Shown: in pieces, positions 16,850 to 25,213 of the stretch
How the letters are laid out: every line of letters starts with the position of its first letter
Numbering within the stretch: the first letter of the stretch is position 1
Assembly: GCF_036021035.1 (NCBI RefSeq)
Contig: NZ_CP107930.1
Location: 1,674,001-1,738,000 of the forward strand
Direction: 5' to 3'
Length of the DNA: 64,000 nucleotides
From: Kineococcus sp. NBC_00420
Lineage (GTDB): Bacteria > Actinomycetota > Actinomycetes > Actinomycetales > Kineococcaceae
Translations under genes and position numbers: made by a program
Notes under the pieces: generated by a model
What the model was told of the DNA's origin: nothing
Seen by the model: only the letters and a program-made list of their open reading frames with translations
Database searches by the model: none

Positions 16850-17095
16850 CACCACTCCGACGGTCTCCGGGTCCACGGTGACGTCGAACTCGACGAGGTC
16901 GCCCCGGCGCACCACCTCGACCCGGTCGCAGGCCCGGCGAACGACGGCCGGGTCGTGGGAGATGAACGGACGGCTCAGACCAACCTGCTCGTTCATCGTG
17001 CGCAGCCGATCGCGCACAACGCCGAGAACGACGAACTCGCTGCACTCATTCGACGAACCGAGCCGACGGGCTCTGGGTCGGAGTGAGCAACCGAA
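16850..17095 (-). pseudogene. fossil of an oligopeptide-type ABC transporter ATPase
   Basis: Read on the minus strand, this stretch holds FVVLGVVRDRLRTMNEQVGL and then FISHDPAVVRRACDRVEVVR with GDLVEFDV. That is the region after the Walker B of Dpp/Opp ATPases, including the switch histidine (FISHDLAVVR in intact proteins). An adjacent frame holds EPVGSV, the remains of the DEPTSALD motif, so there is at least one frameshift. Walker A and the ABC signature are absent. It is therefore a short 3' relic and cannot make a functional protein. It marks the left edge of the lower-GC island. Confidence 0.6.
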
Positions 17096-17144
17096 CTGGA
17101 ACGGGCCTGTCCCTACTTCGGTGGAGCCTGGTGGGTAGGGGTGG

Positions 17145-17370
17145 TCAGGCCGCATGAGCGGCTTGGATCAGTGTCTCGTACCCGATCGGTGTCAGTCGAC
17201 CTAGCCTGCTGACGACGCCGGCGGTGACAAGTCCCCTCGATCCAGATGACGATCGCCAGTCGTGGTCCTTCGTGGTGCAACCAGCACCGGCAGGACACAG
17301 GGATACCTCTCACCGTGCGGTTCGAAGCATGACGAGTTCTTGGCCGCGAAGGACTTGCTACACCGGTTCA
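17145..17370 (-). mobile_element. IS3-family transposase C-terminal fossil
   Basis: Three minus-strand frames together spell the end of an IS3-type integrase: a piece with SKSFAAKNS, then AIVIWIEGTCHRRRRQQ (equivalent to the WIEGWYNRRRLHS of intact copies), and finally SRLGRLTPIGYETLIQ followed by AAHAA and a stop at 17145. Each piece sits in a different frame, so at least two frameshifts have broken it. No terminal inverted repeats or target duplication could be recognised. Its upstream end abuts the MMPL gene. Confidence 0.65.
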
Positions 17371-19571
17371 GGTAGGGGCTCAGATTCAACCGGGCGTCTC
17401 GTCATCGCTTCACCCTCGATGTCCAAAGCAGGCAGGATTCGATCCAGCCACCGCGGGAGCCACCAGGCGTGCCGCCCCAGCAGACCCAGCACCGCTGGCA
17501 CGAGGGTCATGCGCACGATGAAGGCATCCACCAGCACGCCTACTGCCAGCGAGAAGGCGATGGGTTGCAACGTCGGGTTGGGGCTGAGGCTGAAGGCCAC
17601 GAAGACACCGACCATGATGAGGCCGGCGGCGACCACGACTCGCGCGGCGTGCCGGGCGCCGATGCCGATGGCTTCACGGGCCTCAGTACCGTGGGCCACC
17701 GCTTCGCGGATGCGCGAGACGAGGAAGACCTCGTAGTCCATCGCCAGCCCGAACAAGATCGCTAGCAGCATGATGGGGACGAAGCTCACGATGGGACCTA
17801 CCGCGCTCACCCCGATGAGATCGGATAGCCACCCCCATTGGAAGACGGCGACGGTTGCGCCGAGGGCTGCCGCCACAGACAGGACGAAACCCGCGGCCGC
17901 CTTGAGCGGGACGGCGATGGAACGGAAGACGGCGATCAGGAGGATGACGGAGAGCCCGACCACGACCATGGCGTAAGGCACCAAGGCCGCGCTCAGGGTG
18001 TCGGACACGTCGATCTGAACAGCCGTCGTACCCGTGACCGCGATCTGCGCTCCGGTAGCCTCGGCGATGGCGCCCTCCTGCTCCCGCACGTCGCGCACGA
18101 GGTCGGCTGTCGCGACATCCGAGGGGCCAGTGGTGGGAACGACCTGGATGAGGGCAGTGCTCCCATCCGCTGACACCTGCGGTGCACCGACCGTGGCAAC
18201 GCCCTTCGTCGCGGCCAGAGCTTGTCGGACCTCGACGGCTGCTCCCTGCGGATCGCTGGTGGTAGTGACGTCGGCGACCACGAGGAGTGGTCCGTTGACC
18301 CCGGCGCCGAAGTTCGCCTCGATCAGTTCATACGCCTCGCGCTGCGTCGACCCTTCCGCGCTCATGGCATTCGTGGGAAGCGCCAGTTGCAGCTGGGTGG
18401 CGGGTACGGCCAGCGCGCCCAGCAGCAGGAGAGCTGCACTCAGCACGCGGACGGGGTGGGTGCTGGCCCACCGGACCCACCGTTCTCCCCACGAGGGCCG
18501 AGGCCGACGGTGAGCTTTCGCAGCCTCGCCTCTGGCGGTGACATTGCGCACACCCCTGGTAGCTGGACGCGGTGTGGGACGCAGGCGTTCCCCGCTCAGG
18601 CGCAGGACGGCCGGCAGCACCGTGACCGCTCCCAGGACGGCGATGGCCACCGCGCCGGCACCGGCGATTCCCATTGTCGACAGGAAGGGAATCTTCACGA
18701 CTGCCAGACCCAACAGGGCGATGATGACCGTGACACCGGCGAAGACCACGGCGGTGCCGGCGGTGCCGTTGGCACGGGCCACTGCCTCCTCGACTCCGGA
18801 ACCGGTTGCTAGTTCGGAGCGGAACCGGGACACCACGAAGAGGGCGTAGTCGATGCCGACGGCCAGGCCGATCATCAGGGCCAGGGAGGGTGCCGTGCTG
18901 GAGATCGTGATCGTGTGTGACAGCAGGCCCACGGCCGAGATGGTGATCCCGATACCGAGTAGCGCGGTCAGCAGCGGAATGCCGGCGGCCAGCGCGGATC
19001 CAAAGGTGAGGACGAGGATGAGCAGAGCGAGCAGGATCCCGGCGATCTCGGCGGCGTGTGCTGACTCCCCGGTGGTGTCGTAGGCACTGCCGCCGACCTC
19101 GACGGTCAATCCGGCGCCACGGGCGGGGTCGAGGGCATCCTCGATGTCAGTCAAGGTGTCAGGGTCGAGGTCCGATCGGGATACGGGGAGAGCGGCGGTG
19201 GCCAGAGCCGCCGCTCCGTCGTGACTGATGTTCTTCTTCGGATCCGACACGCCGTCGACCTGTTGAACATCGAGGACGGCCTGCACGCTGGCGGCGATGG
19301 CCGTTTGGTAGCGGGGGTCGGTCACCGTCTGCCCCTCAGGGGCCTGGAAGACGATCTGCGCACTGACCCCGCCGGCTTGGGGGAACTGGTCTCGTACAAC
19401 TTCTCGGGCTGTGGACGACTCCGAGCCGGGAATGCTGAACTCGTCGTCGTAGGCGGTTCCGGTACGCGCAGCACCTAGCCCCAGGCCCACGACGAGCAGC
19501 AGCGAGACGAGAAGGACCAGTTTGTGGTGGCGGCTGCAGAAGCCGCCGAGTCGAGATAGTACGAGAGCCAC
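17358..19571 (-). CDS. MMPL family RND-type exporter
   Basis: A 737-residue inner-membrane transporter with the two-fold MMPL layout. Each half has one helix, a large extracytoplasmic loop and then a block of five helices. The first block starts near 175 (AGILLALLILVLTFGSALAA), and the second half starts with VRVLSAALLLLGALAVPATQ near 380 and continues from about 545. The family motif GIDYALFVVSRFR (about 238-250) and its counterpart GLAMDYEVFLVSRIRE carry the Asp-Tyr pair used for proton relay. The GTG at 19571 has AAAGG nine bases upstream. It exports lipids, drugs or pigments; the nearby TetR gene and glycosyltransferase suggest efflux of a toxic small molecule, which is an inference. Confidence 0.85.
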   Translation of the reverse strand: MALVLSRLGGFCSRHHKLVLLVSLLLVVGLGLGAARTGTAYDDEFSIPGSESSTAREVVRDQFPQAGGVSAQIVFQAPEGQTVTDPRYQTAIAASVQAVLDVQQVDGVSDPKKNISHDGAAALATAALPVSRSDLDPDTLTDIEDALDPARGAGLTVEVGGSAYDTTGESAHAAEIAGILLALLILVLTFGSALAAGIPLLTALLGIGITISAVGLLSHTITISSTAPSLALMIGLAVGIDYALFVVSRFRSELATGSGVEEAVARANGTAGTAVVFAGVTVIIALLGLAVVKIPFLSTMGIAGAGAVAIAVLGAVTVLPAVLRLSGERLRPTPRPATRGVRNVTARGEAAKAHRRPRPSWGERWVRWASTHPVRVLSAALLLLGALAVPATQLQLALPTNAMSAEGSTQREAYELIEANFGAGVNGPLLVVADVTTTSDPQGAAVEVRQALAATKGVATVGAPQVSADGSTALIQVVPTTGPSDVATADLVRDVREQEGAIAEATGAQIAVTGTTAVQIDVSDTLSAALVPYAMVVVGLSVILLIAVFRSIAVPLKAAAGFVLSVAAALGATVAVFQWGWLSDLIGVSAVGPIVSFVPIMLLAILFGLAMDYEVFLVSRIREAVAHGTEAREAIGIGARHAARVVVAAGLIMVGVFVAFSLSPNPTLQPIAFSLAVGVLVDAFIVRMTLVPAVLGLLGRHAWWLPRWLDRILPALDIEGEAMTRRPVESEPLPEPV

Positions 19572-20286
19572 GGCAGAAACCTTTGATCAGGGTGGGAGGC
19601 CAGAAGCAGAGAGGCCAGGAACTGAAGTTCGCGAGCTGGGAGTTCGAGAGGAAGGGGAAGGCGCAGCCTGGAGCCAGGAACGGAACGGCGGCGATCGTCG
19701 TGATCACCTCGGCAGTCGTGCACATCAGCGCCCGTCCCGGTGCGGTCGGCGTCACATCGGGAACAGCAGGCACGTCGTGTCGAGTTCGCGATACTCCGAG
19801 GAGGGCGATGACGGCGATGGGAATCAGCCGACTGTCGTCGCCGGTTGTCGAGTGCTCTTCGCGCACGCAGTGGCGGTTCTCTGGCGTGTCGACGAGGTAG
19901 TCCCCTACTCGTCGTCCATGGCCAGGGACCCGGAAGCCTCACCGGGCGATGAGTGTCCCGTCACGGGAGTCAGGGTGTGACGCGGCTCGGAGGCAGCGGT
20001 CGTCTCCCACCGCCTCATGGGCGCGGGATGGGCGATGTCCTGCGGACTCTTGTCCGGCGACGCTCAGCTCGGGGTAGCACTCGATGAGTCGTCTCCGTCA
20101 CCGGAGAATCCATGCTCTCCCGACGTGACTAGCTCGTGGTCGGGAGGGGCCGCAGCGCTGTCTGGCGATGATGGCGGCGTGAGGTAGCCAGACGTGCGGG
20201 ATGCGGAGGCCTCGGCGGGTGCCCCGGGTCCAGGGTGATGTCAGAGGTGCAGTTGTCGAGCGAGGCATGCAGCCAACATACCCTTG
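19572..20286 (+). other. gap with no convincing gene
   Basis: About 715 bases between the MMPL and TetR genes. All six frames are short or have poor codon use. A minus-strand frame holds TRGTRRGLRIPHVWL near 20200, which recalls the PG-R-PHVWL end of FAD-dependent aromatic hydroxylases, but it is too short to call. The word ATACTCC at about 19794 also occurs in the TetR promoter region. Confidence 0.5.
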
Positions 20287-20299
20287 GGTATTCGATACC
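20287..20299 (+). promoter_or_regulatory. candidate TetR operator upstream of the TetR gene
   Basis: Perfect inverted repeat GGTAT-TCG-ATACC, 39 bases upstream of the proposed -10 of the TetR gene. A related palindrome, CGATAC-TTTTGG-GTATCG, lies before the island glycosyltransferase. TetR proteins commonly bind such sites at their own promoter. Confidence 0.45.
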
Positions 20300-20337
20300 G
20301 CAAGGTTTTCAATACTCCAGGCTTTCGATTCCCGCGG

Positions 20338-20349
20338 TAGCATGACGAG
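20338..20349 (+). promoter_or_regulatory. leaderless-type promoter -10 for the TetR gene
   Basis: TAGCAT (20338-20343) followed by GACGAG and the ATG at 20350. GACGAG could also serve as a weak ribosome binding site, so leaderless initiation is likely but not exclusive. Confidence 0.45.
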
Positions 20350-20973
20350 ATGAACACTCCACCCGCCGGCCCCGTTCCTCGCGTACCCCGCGAGGAGGTC
20401 CGGCGACGCCTGCTGGAGGCGGCCTGGCAGGTCTTCGCCACCAAGGGTTACGCCAACGCCCGCTTGGACGAGATCGCCTACGCTGCAGGGTTTACCAAAG
20501 GAGCCGTGTACTCCAACTTCAGCAGCAAGCACGCACTGTTGGCCCACCTCATCCAGGAGCGGGTGCGCGAGTACTCCGCGGAGCAGGTTCGCTCGATTCG
20601 CAGCCAGAGACGTCCGGTTCACGTCCTGGAGGATGCAGCTGCGGCCTTCGCCCACGCGGTCGTCCACCAGCAGGTATGGACTCGCCTGTTGGTCGAGATC
20701 GGCCAGCAGGCCGCCCAGGACGAGGAAGTGCAGGCGCTCTACGTCAACGTGAGGCGGCAGTTGCGCCAAGACCTGACCGACGTGCTGTCGCGCGCCTTCG
20801 CCGCGCTGGGGTTGCGGTCCGTGGTGACCCCAGAGCAGTTGTCCCTGACGTTGCAGTCCTTGACCCTAGGGCTGACGGTGGAGCACGGTACCGATCCGCA
20901 AGAAGTGGATGAACAGACCGTGACCGCAGTCTTCACCGCTGTGCTGCGCTCCCTGGTGCACCGTCCCGAGTGA
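20350..20973 (+). CDS. TetR family transcriptional regulator
   Basis: A 207-residue regulator. The DNA-binding domain is residues about 14-60: REEVRRRLLEAAWQVFATKG leads into the helix-turn-helix LDEIAYAAGFTKGAVYSNF, closed by SSKHALLAHL. The C-terminal ligand-binding part is all-helical (about 75-205) and contains LVEIGQQAAQDEEVQALY. The ATG at 20350 fixes a short Pro-rich N-terminal arm. It is divergent from the MMPL exporter and upstream of the UGT-like gene, and ATAC/GTAT palindromes lie by its own promoter and before the glycosyltransferase, so it probably represses a small efflux and modification regulon. The inducer is unknown. Confidence 0.85.
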   Translation: MNTPPAGPVPRVPREEVRRRLLEAAWQVFATKGYANARLDEIAYAAGFTKGAVYSNFSSKHALLAHLIQERVREYSAEQVRSIRSQRRPVHVLEDAAAAFAHAVVHQQVWTRLLVEIGQQAAQDEEVQALYVNVRRQLRQDLTDVLSRAFAALGLRSVVTPEQLSLTLQSLTLGLTVEHGTDPQEVDEQTVTAVFTAVLRSLVHRPE

Positions 20974-21608
20974 GCCGCGGCCCGCCAAGCGGACTGGACG
21001 GGGCAACCGTGCTGACACGCTCTTGAACACGACGGTTGCTTGTCGTGGACACGAACGGTTCTCTCGGGATACTGGGGATCAGTATGACGACGTCCGACGA
21101 ACTGGTCCCCCCAACGCTGGCGTTCGCCCTCATCAGATGTGACCACCACGACGTCAGCCAACTCTCGTGGTCGACACGAGTCCCGCAGAGCGTGGTGTCC
21201 GCGGCCGTTCCCGCTGAACTCGAACCATCTCTCCTACGCCGGGATACCAGCCGGACCACGACGACGACGTCCGCCGCTGGGCGCTGCGATGCCCTGGCAC
21301 TGTCCCGTGCAGCGCCCGTCGCGGGATGGTTCGCAGATCGGGCCCGGGGCGCACGTGAAGGACCCAGGAGCCGCACCCTCACCGGTCACGTCGAAGTGGG
21401 CCCTGACGGATCTGCCACGAGGTCATCGCCGATCTGCATCGTGAGCTGCCGCAGTCAGCTCGCGCTAGTGGCCGACGATCCTCAACGCGGCGACCTGTGG
21501 GCGTTGAAGTGTGCGTCGCACAGCAGCAGCTGGGCCCGATCGACAGGTGGGGACGGACGGGCCCCGATGTGACGCGCACCCCACGAGACGGCTGTCCCTT
21601 GAACATTT
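20974..21608 (+). other. gap with no convincing gene
   Basis: About 635 bases between the TetR and glycosyltransferase genes. A plus-strand frame begins at an ATG at 21084 (MTTSDELVPPTLAFAL) and runs to 21572, but its later part is Ser/Arg-rich frame noise without a ribosome binding site. An inverted repeat ATACT-N7-AGTAT (21069-21085) resembles the operators on either side. The region may be the remains of a lost gene. Confidence 0.45.
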
Positions 21609-21626
21609 CGATACTTTTGGGTATCG
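21609..21626 (+). promoter_or_regulatory. candidate TetR operator before the glycosyltransferase
   Basis: Inverted repeat CGATAC-TTTTGG-GTATCG, 36 bases ahead of the start codon and just before the GGAGG ribosome binding site region. It contains the TGGGTATC word seen, slightly altered, as TGGGTATTC before the TetR gene. Confidence 0.45.
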
Positions 21627-21661
21627 TACTTTTCGAACCAGTCCGATCTTGGAGGATGACT

Positions 21662-22804
21662 ATGCGTCTCTTGTTCACCAGCGTCTCCGCACACGGGCAC
21701 CTGCTCCCCCTGGCGCCACTCATGCAGGCCGCCCTCGACGCCGACCACCAGGTTGCCGTCATGGTCAGCGTCGATCTCAGCGACACGGTTCGCACGGAAC
21801 TTCCCGACGGTGTCGAGTTTCTCCCCGCCGGCCCGATGCCCCTGCAGCTGGCGACTGAGGCTGCTCGTCGCACCGGCGGCGACGTCATGCAGCCCACCAT
21901 TGCCGGGATCGGTGAGACCTTCGGCGGCGTTCTCCTCGACCTCTCGATCGAACAAGCCCTACCGGCCGCCCGCGAGTGGGGTGCTCAAGCCGTCATCGCG
22001 GACATGTACAGCACCCTGGGTGAGTTTCTCGGCGCCGCCCTCGACATCCCCTGGTACCGCTTCGTGATGTCTGTTCCTTTGCCGCCTGAATGGTCCGCAG
22101 CCATCCAGTCCGCTCGAGACCTACGCCTGACCCAGCACGGTCTGACGACTGTACCCCCCGCCGGAACGTTCGACATCTGGCCGGCAGAGCTTGCGGATCC
22201 CGGTGAGGAGGCCCCCACATCGCAGCAACCGCCGACGTTGCAGGTTCAGGCCGAAGCCCACGGTGGCCGAGTTCATGAAGAGGGGCCTCGAGTCCAAGCA
22301 TTCCCAGATCGGCCCCGAGTGCTCGTCACCCTCGGCACGACGTTCTCCGACGCCGGACTTCTCGAGCGATTCGTGCACGAGGTCGCCGCCACCGAGGTGG
22401 AAGTCATCGCCACTCGCGGAATGCTTCTCGGTGTCACCGAGGTAGTAGAGGCACAGCGCGACCAGAACCATCCCCACGTGACCTGGGTCCCGTTCACGCC
22501 CATCGCGTCCCTGCTCGACGGCGTCTCCGCCGTTGTCAGCGTCGGTGGCGCGGGAACAGTTCTCGCCGCCCTCAGCCGGGGCCTACCCCTCGTACTGTGG
22601 CCCCAAGGCGCAGACCAACCGCGCATCGCCGCGAGCGTTGCCTCCGCCTCAGCAGGCGTGGTGTTGACCACTCCGGATGACCTCCAGGTAGCTGTGAAGT
22701 CCGTTCTGACCGAAGCGACCTACCGAGACGGCGCCCAAGCCGTAGCGGCCAGGATCGCCGCAGCCGCAACCTTCGAACAGGCTGTTGCACACTTCTTCGG
22801 GTAA
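21662..22804 (+). CDS. UGT/macrolide-type glycosyltransferase (GT1)
   Basis: A 380-residue GT-B glycosyltransferase of family 1, related to enzymes that glycosylate macrolides and other small molecules. The N-terminal acceptor domain starts MRLLFTSVSAHGHLLPLAPL with the catalytic His of the HGH motif at about residue 11. The C-terminal donor domain has RPRVLVTLGTTFSD (about 219-232) and the nucleotide-sugar motif VSVGGAGTVLAALSRGLPLV followed by WPQGADQP, a form of the plant PSPG box. The ATG has a strong GGAGG. The stop is followed within about 25 bases by the broken end of a dicarboxylate symporter gene. With the exporter and TetR gene it may form a drug-tolerance set. Confidence 0.85.
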   Translation: MRLLFTSVSAHGHLLPLAPLMQAALDADHQVAVMVSVDLSDTVRTELPDGVEFLPAGPMPLQLATEAARRTGGDVMQPTIAGIGETFGGVLLDLSIEQALPAAREWGAQAVIADMYSTLGEFLGAALDIPWYRFVMSVPLPPEWSAAIQSARDLRLTQHGLTTVPPAGTFDIWPAELADPGEEAPTSQQPPTLQVQAEAHGGRVHEEGPRVQAFPDRPRVLVTLGTTFSDAGLLERFVHEVAATEVEVIATRGMLLGVTEVVEAQRDQNHPHVTWVPFTPIASLLDGVSAVVSVGGAGTVLAALSRGLPLVLWPQGADQPRIAASVASASAGVVLTTPDDLQVAVKSVLTEATYRDGAQAVAARIAAAATFEQAVAHFFG

Positions 22805-22824
22805 TCCCCGACTGTGCCCACGTT

Positions 22825-23447
22825 CCGACCCGGACGACAGTGAACAGCACCGCGCCGACCGTCTCAACGGCGGCCGCGACCGACCGGGCCCGTTCACCGA
22901 TGACGACGAGGGCGATCCCGAAGAGGATGGCAAACAACAGGATCGGCAGCACCGCCCCCTCTGCGAAGCTCTGCACGATGGTGGACGGGAAGACTTGGGT
23001 GAGGTGGTCGTGCCACTCCAGGGCCGCTCCAGCATCGGCTCCCTCGGCCGCAGAACCGCTGAGGGTCAGCTCTGCGGGGTCGGCCCCGACGCCACGACCC
23101 GGGCCCACGACGTTGACCACGACGAGACCCAGGACCAGAGCCGCGGTGGTGACCACCTCGAAGTACACGATCGACCGGAGGGCCACCTTGCCGATGCCGC
23201 GGAGGTCGGCGATCGAGGCGATACCTGCTACGACCATGCAGAAGACGATGGGGTCGAGCACCATCGTCAGCAGGCTGACGAAGGTGTCACCCAGGGGGCG
23301 CAGAGCCACGCCGACGTCGGGGGCGAGAAGTCCGGTGGCCGCGCCTAGCACCATGCCGACGGCCACCCACACGTAGAGCTGCTTCCACCGGGCCCGGCGT
23401 GCGGGCGGGGCCGTTCTGCCGGGTCTGCGCCTGCCCTGAACGTCCAT
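22825..23447 (-). pseudogene. truncated dicarboxylate/cation symporter (DctA-like)
   Basis: The minus-strand frame from the ATG at 23447 encodes about 207 residues of a DAACS-family (DctA/GltP) symporter: KQLYVWVAVGMVLGAATGLL, then LGDTFVSLLTMVLDPIVFCMVV as helices 1-3, and PILLFAILFGIALVV. Homology stops at about 22825, after VGAVLFTVVRV, in the middle of the fold. The frame then runs into random Arg-rich sequence opposite the glycosyltransferase gene. Intact members have about 420 residues, so roughly half, including the substrate-binding hairpins, is missing. The junction marks a deletion or insertion end. Confidence 0.75.
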
Positions 23448-23669
23448 CAGTCATCGGGCCCCACAGGTAACGCGGGATTGAACGAAGATGAACGCACGAT
23501 GTGGGGAGATCAACCCATCGATGGACCCCATCGAGACTCGCGATGACTGCGACCCCGGTACCTGAGCGCGGTCGAGGGATCTGCCGCGTAGGCAGGTGGA
23601 CAACGCGGCCAGGTCCGACATGACCGCCTCATCCCAGCGTCACGGGGCCCAGTGGCAGAACTCCAAGCA
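23448..23669 (+). other. gap with no recognisable gene
   Basis: About 220 bases between the DctA fragment and the IS256 relic. No frame has coding character. It may include a decayed part of the insertion element. Confidence 0.4.
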
Positions 23670-24205
23670 CAACACGCGCGGTCATCGGCGTAGGCGCGGT
23701 TGGTGTGAGGAGCGCCCTGGAGGCAGGTGAAGGCCTGGTCGGCCCTCGAGCAGAGAACGGCCGGGGGGACCTGGTGGCGCTGCTTGGTCCACTTCATGCG
23801 CAACGTGTTGTCGCGTGTCGCCAAGGTCGAGGCGAAGGCGGTCGCGGTGATGGTCGCATCATGTTCACCCAGCCTCTCGCCGCGGCCGTCGGCGAGCAGG
23901 TACCGGTGGTCGCCGAAAGCCTCCCCGCTGAGTTCTCCGCCCTCGCGAGCCTGCTGAATGAGGCTGGGCCGGATGTGACGGCCTTCACCCTCCTTCCTGG
24001 GGAGCGTGGGAGGAAGATCTGGTCACTGCATCCGCCTGAACGGGCGAACCGGGTGGTCAAGCACCGGACCGACGTGGTTGGTGGTTGGGATCTCCCCCAC
24101 GCCAAGGCCTTGCTCCGCCTGGGCAACTGCGTGCTCATCGAGACGCACGACGAGTGGCAGTCCAGGGGACGGTGTTCCTCTCGTAGTCGTCGAGGGCATC
24201 GCTGA
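23670..24205 (+). mobile_element. IS256 (mutator) family transposase fossil
   Basis: Two plus-strand frames carry pieces of an IS256 transposase: WWRCLVHFMRNVLSRVAK (about 23780-23833; intact copies read CRVHFMRN), then after a frameshift FTQPLAAAVGEQVPVVAESL, AFTLLPGERGRKIWSLHPPE, RANRVVKHRTDVVGGWDLPH and LLRLGNCVLIETHDEWQ to a stop at 24205. These follow the order of the C-terminal half of the family, including the catalytic-region W-S-x-N-P-x-E-R as WSLHPPER. The N-terminal half is missing. The right end, up to about 24420, shows the accaccccc-rich sequence often seen near IS256 ends but no clean inverted repeat. Confidence 0.75.
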
Positions 24206-24422
24206 CCCCGCCAAAGCCGACCGTCGTGTCGACGTCCGCGCTGTGCGCAGACGTCGACACGACCGCCACCCTCCACGCTTCCGCCGCCCTCGACACGGCC
24301 ACAACGCTCACGGGGCAGTCCGAATTCGCAGCGCTTCACGTCTGCAGAGTTGCACCACCCCCGGCAACGTCGTACGGAAGAGCCTGTTGTCGGCGCGGCT
24401 CGGTCCTGTTCGAGCTTCTCCG

Positions 24423-25079
24423 TCAGCGACCGGCGACGGCGAGCTCGACTGCAGGGAGCAGCTGCATGCCGAGCTGGATCGACTTCGCGTCGTTCGAGGC
24501 TCCGCCGAACGCGAAGCCGATCCGGCCGTCACCCTCGTCCGAGGCGAGGGCGACCTCCGTGACGCCTTCGGCCTTCAGGCGTGCGACGACCGCCTCCGCG
24601 AAGGCCAGCCCGTCGGGGTTGGCCCGGTCCAGCTCCCAGGCGGGCTTCGGCACCAGTGGCGCGCAGTAGCGCTCGATTGCGTCCGCACGCGCCGCTTCGG
24701 CCGGCGATGCGGCGCGTGTGAGTGGCTGCCCGGCGGTGACGCTCGTCGCCGGACCAGCCTGATCACTGATGCAGCGGTCGAGCAGCGCGTTCGCCGGGTC
24801 CTGCGCAGGCTGCAAGCCGAGGGTCTCGCGCTGCGGGGTGCCATAGCGCTGAAGAGCGGGCGCCGTCGTTGCCTCCGGCGCCGTCTGCGTGTTCTGCGTC
24901 GGGATCGGTGCGTGCACGGCCCCACGGGCCACGGCGGAGGTACTCACCGAGCTGGAAGCCGTCGTCGGGTGGGAGGTCCCCGTGTCGGCGTTCGCGACCG
25001 AGGCGAAGACGCCCACGGCGAGTCCGATGCTCAGCAGGCCACCAGTGGCCGTGACGGTGGTGATGGATCTGCGATTCAT
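24423..25079 (-). CDS. secreted hypothetical protein
   Basis: A 218-residue protein with a clear Sec signal peptide: basic MNRRS, a hydrophobic core (about 10-27) and a likely cleavage after FASVANA (about 31). The mature part starts with a Thr/Ser-rich stretch and a Gln/Thr/Pro-rich linker, then a globular region with two cysteines (LLDRCISDQ and IERYCAPLV) and EGVTEVALASDEGDGRIGFA near the end. The ATG at 25079 has GAGGAG upstream. It is divergent from the response regulator gene, with 134 bases between starts. The family is unrecognised. It may be the partner or target of the two-component system. Confidence 0.7.
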   Translation of the reverse strand: MNRRSITTVTATGGLLSIGLAVGVFASVANADTGTSHPTTASSSVSTSAVARGAVHAPIPTQNTQTAPEATTAPALQRYGTPQRETLGLQPAQDPANALLDRCISDQAGPATSVTAGQPLTRAASPAEAARADAIERYCAPLVPKPAWELDRANPDGLAFAEAVVARLKAEGVTEVALASDEGDGRIGFAFGGASNDAKSIQLGMQLLPAVELAVAGR

Positions 25080-25201
25080 GTGCCTCTCCTCTGCGTTGGT
25101 GGAACTCCCACGGTGACGGGTCATCGTGAAGAACCAGTGCGATCGGAATGCGGACCCTGCGCGGGGAACGCATTCGCGGACCCGACCGGATACGGCTGCT
25201 C

Positions 25202-25213
25202 TAGGGTCAGGAC
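25202..25213 (+). promoter_or_regulatory. leaderless-type promoter -10 for the response regulator gene
   Basis: TAGGGT (25202-25207), then CAGGAC, then the ATG at 25214. The six-base gap is the same as at several other genes here. CAGGAC gives a partial ribosome binding site. Confidence 0.45.

Noticed and set aside
20098-20250. RGLRIPHVWL on the minus strand as a FAD-dependent hydroxylase relic
   Set aside because: The similarity covers about ten residues and nothing upstream supports it; kept only as a remark in the gap entry.
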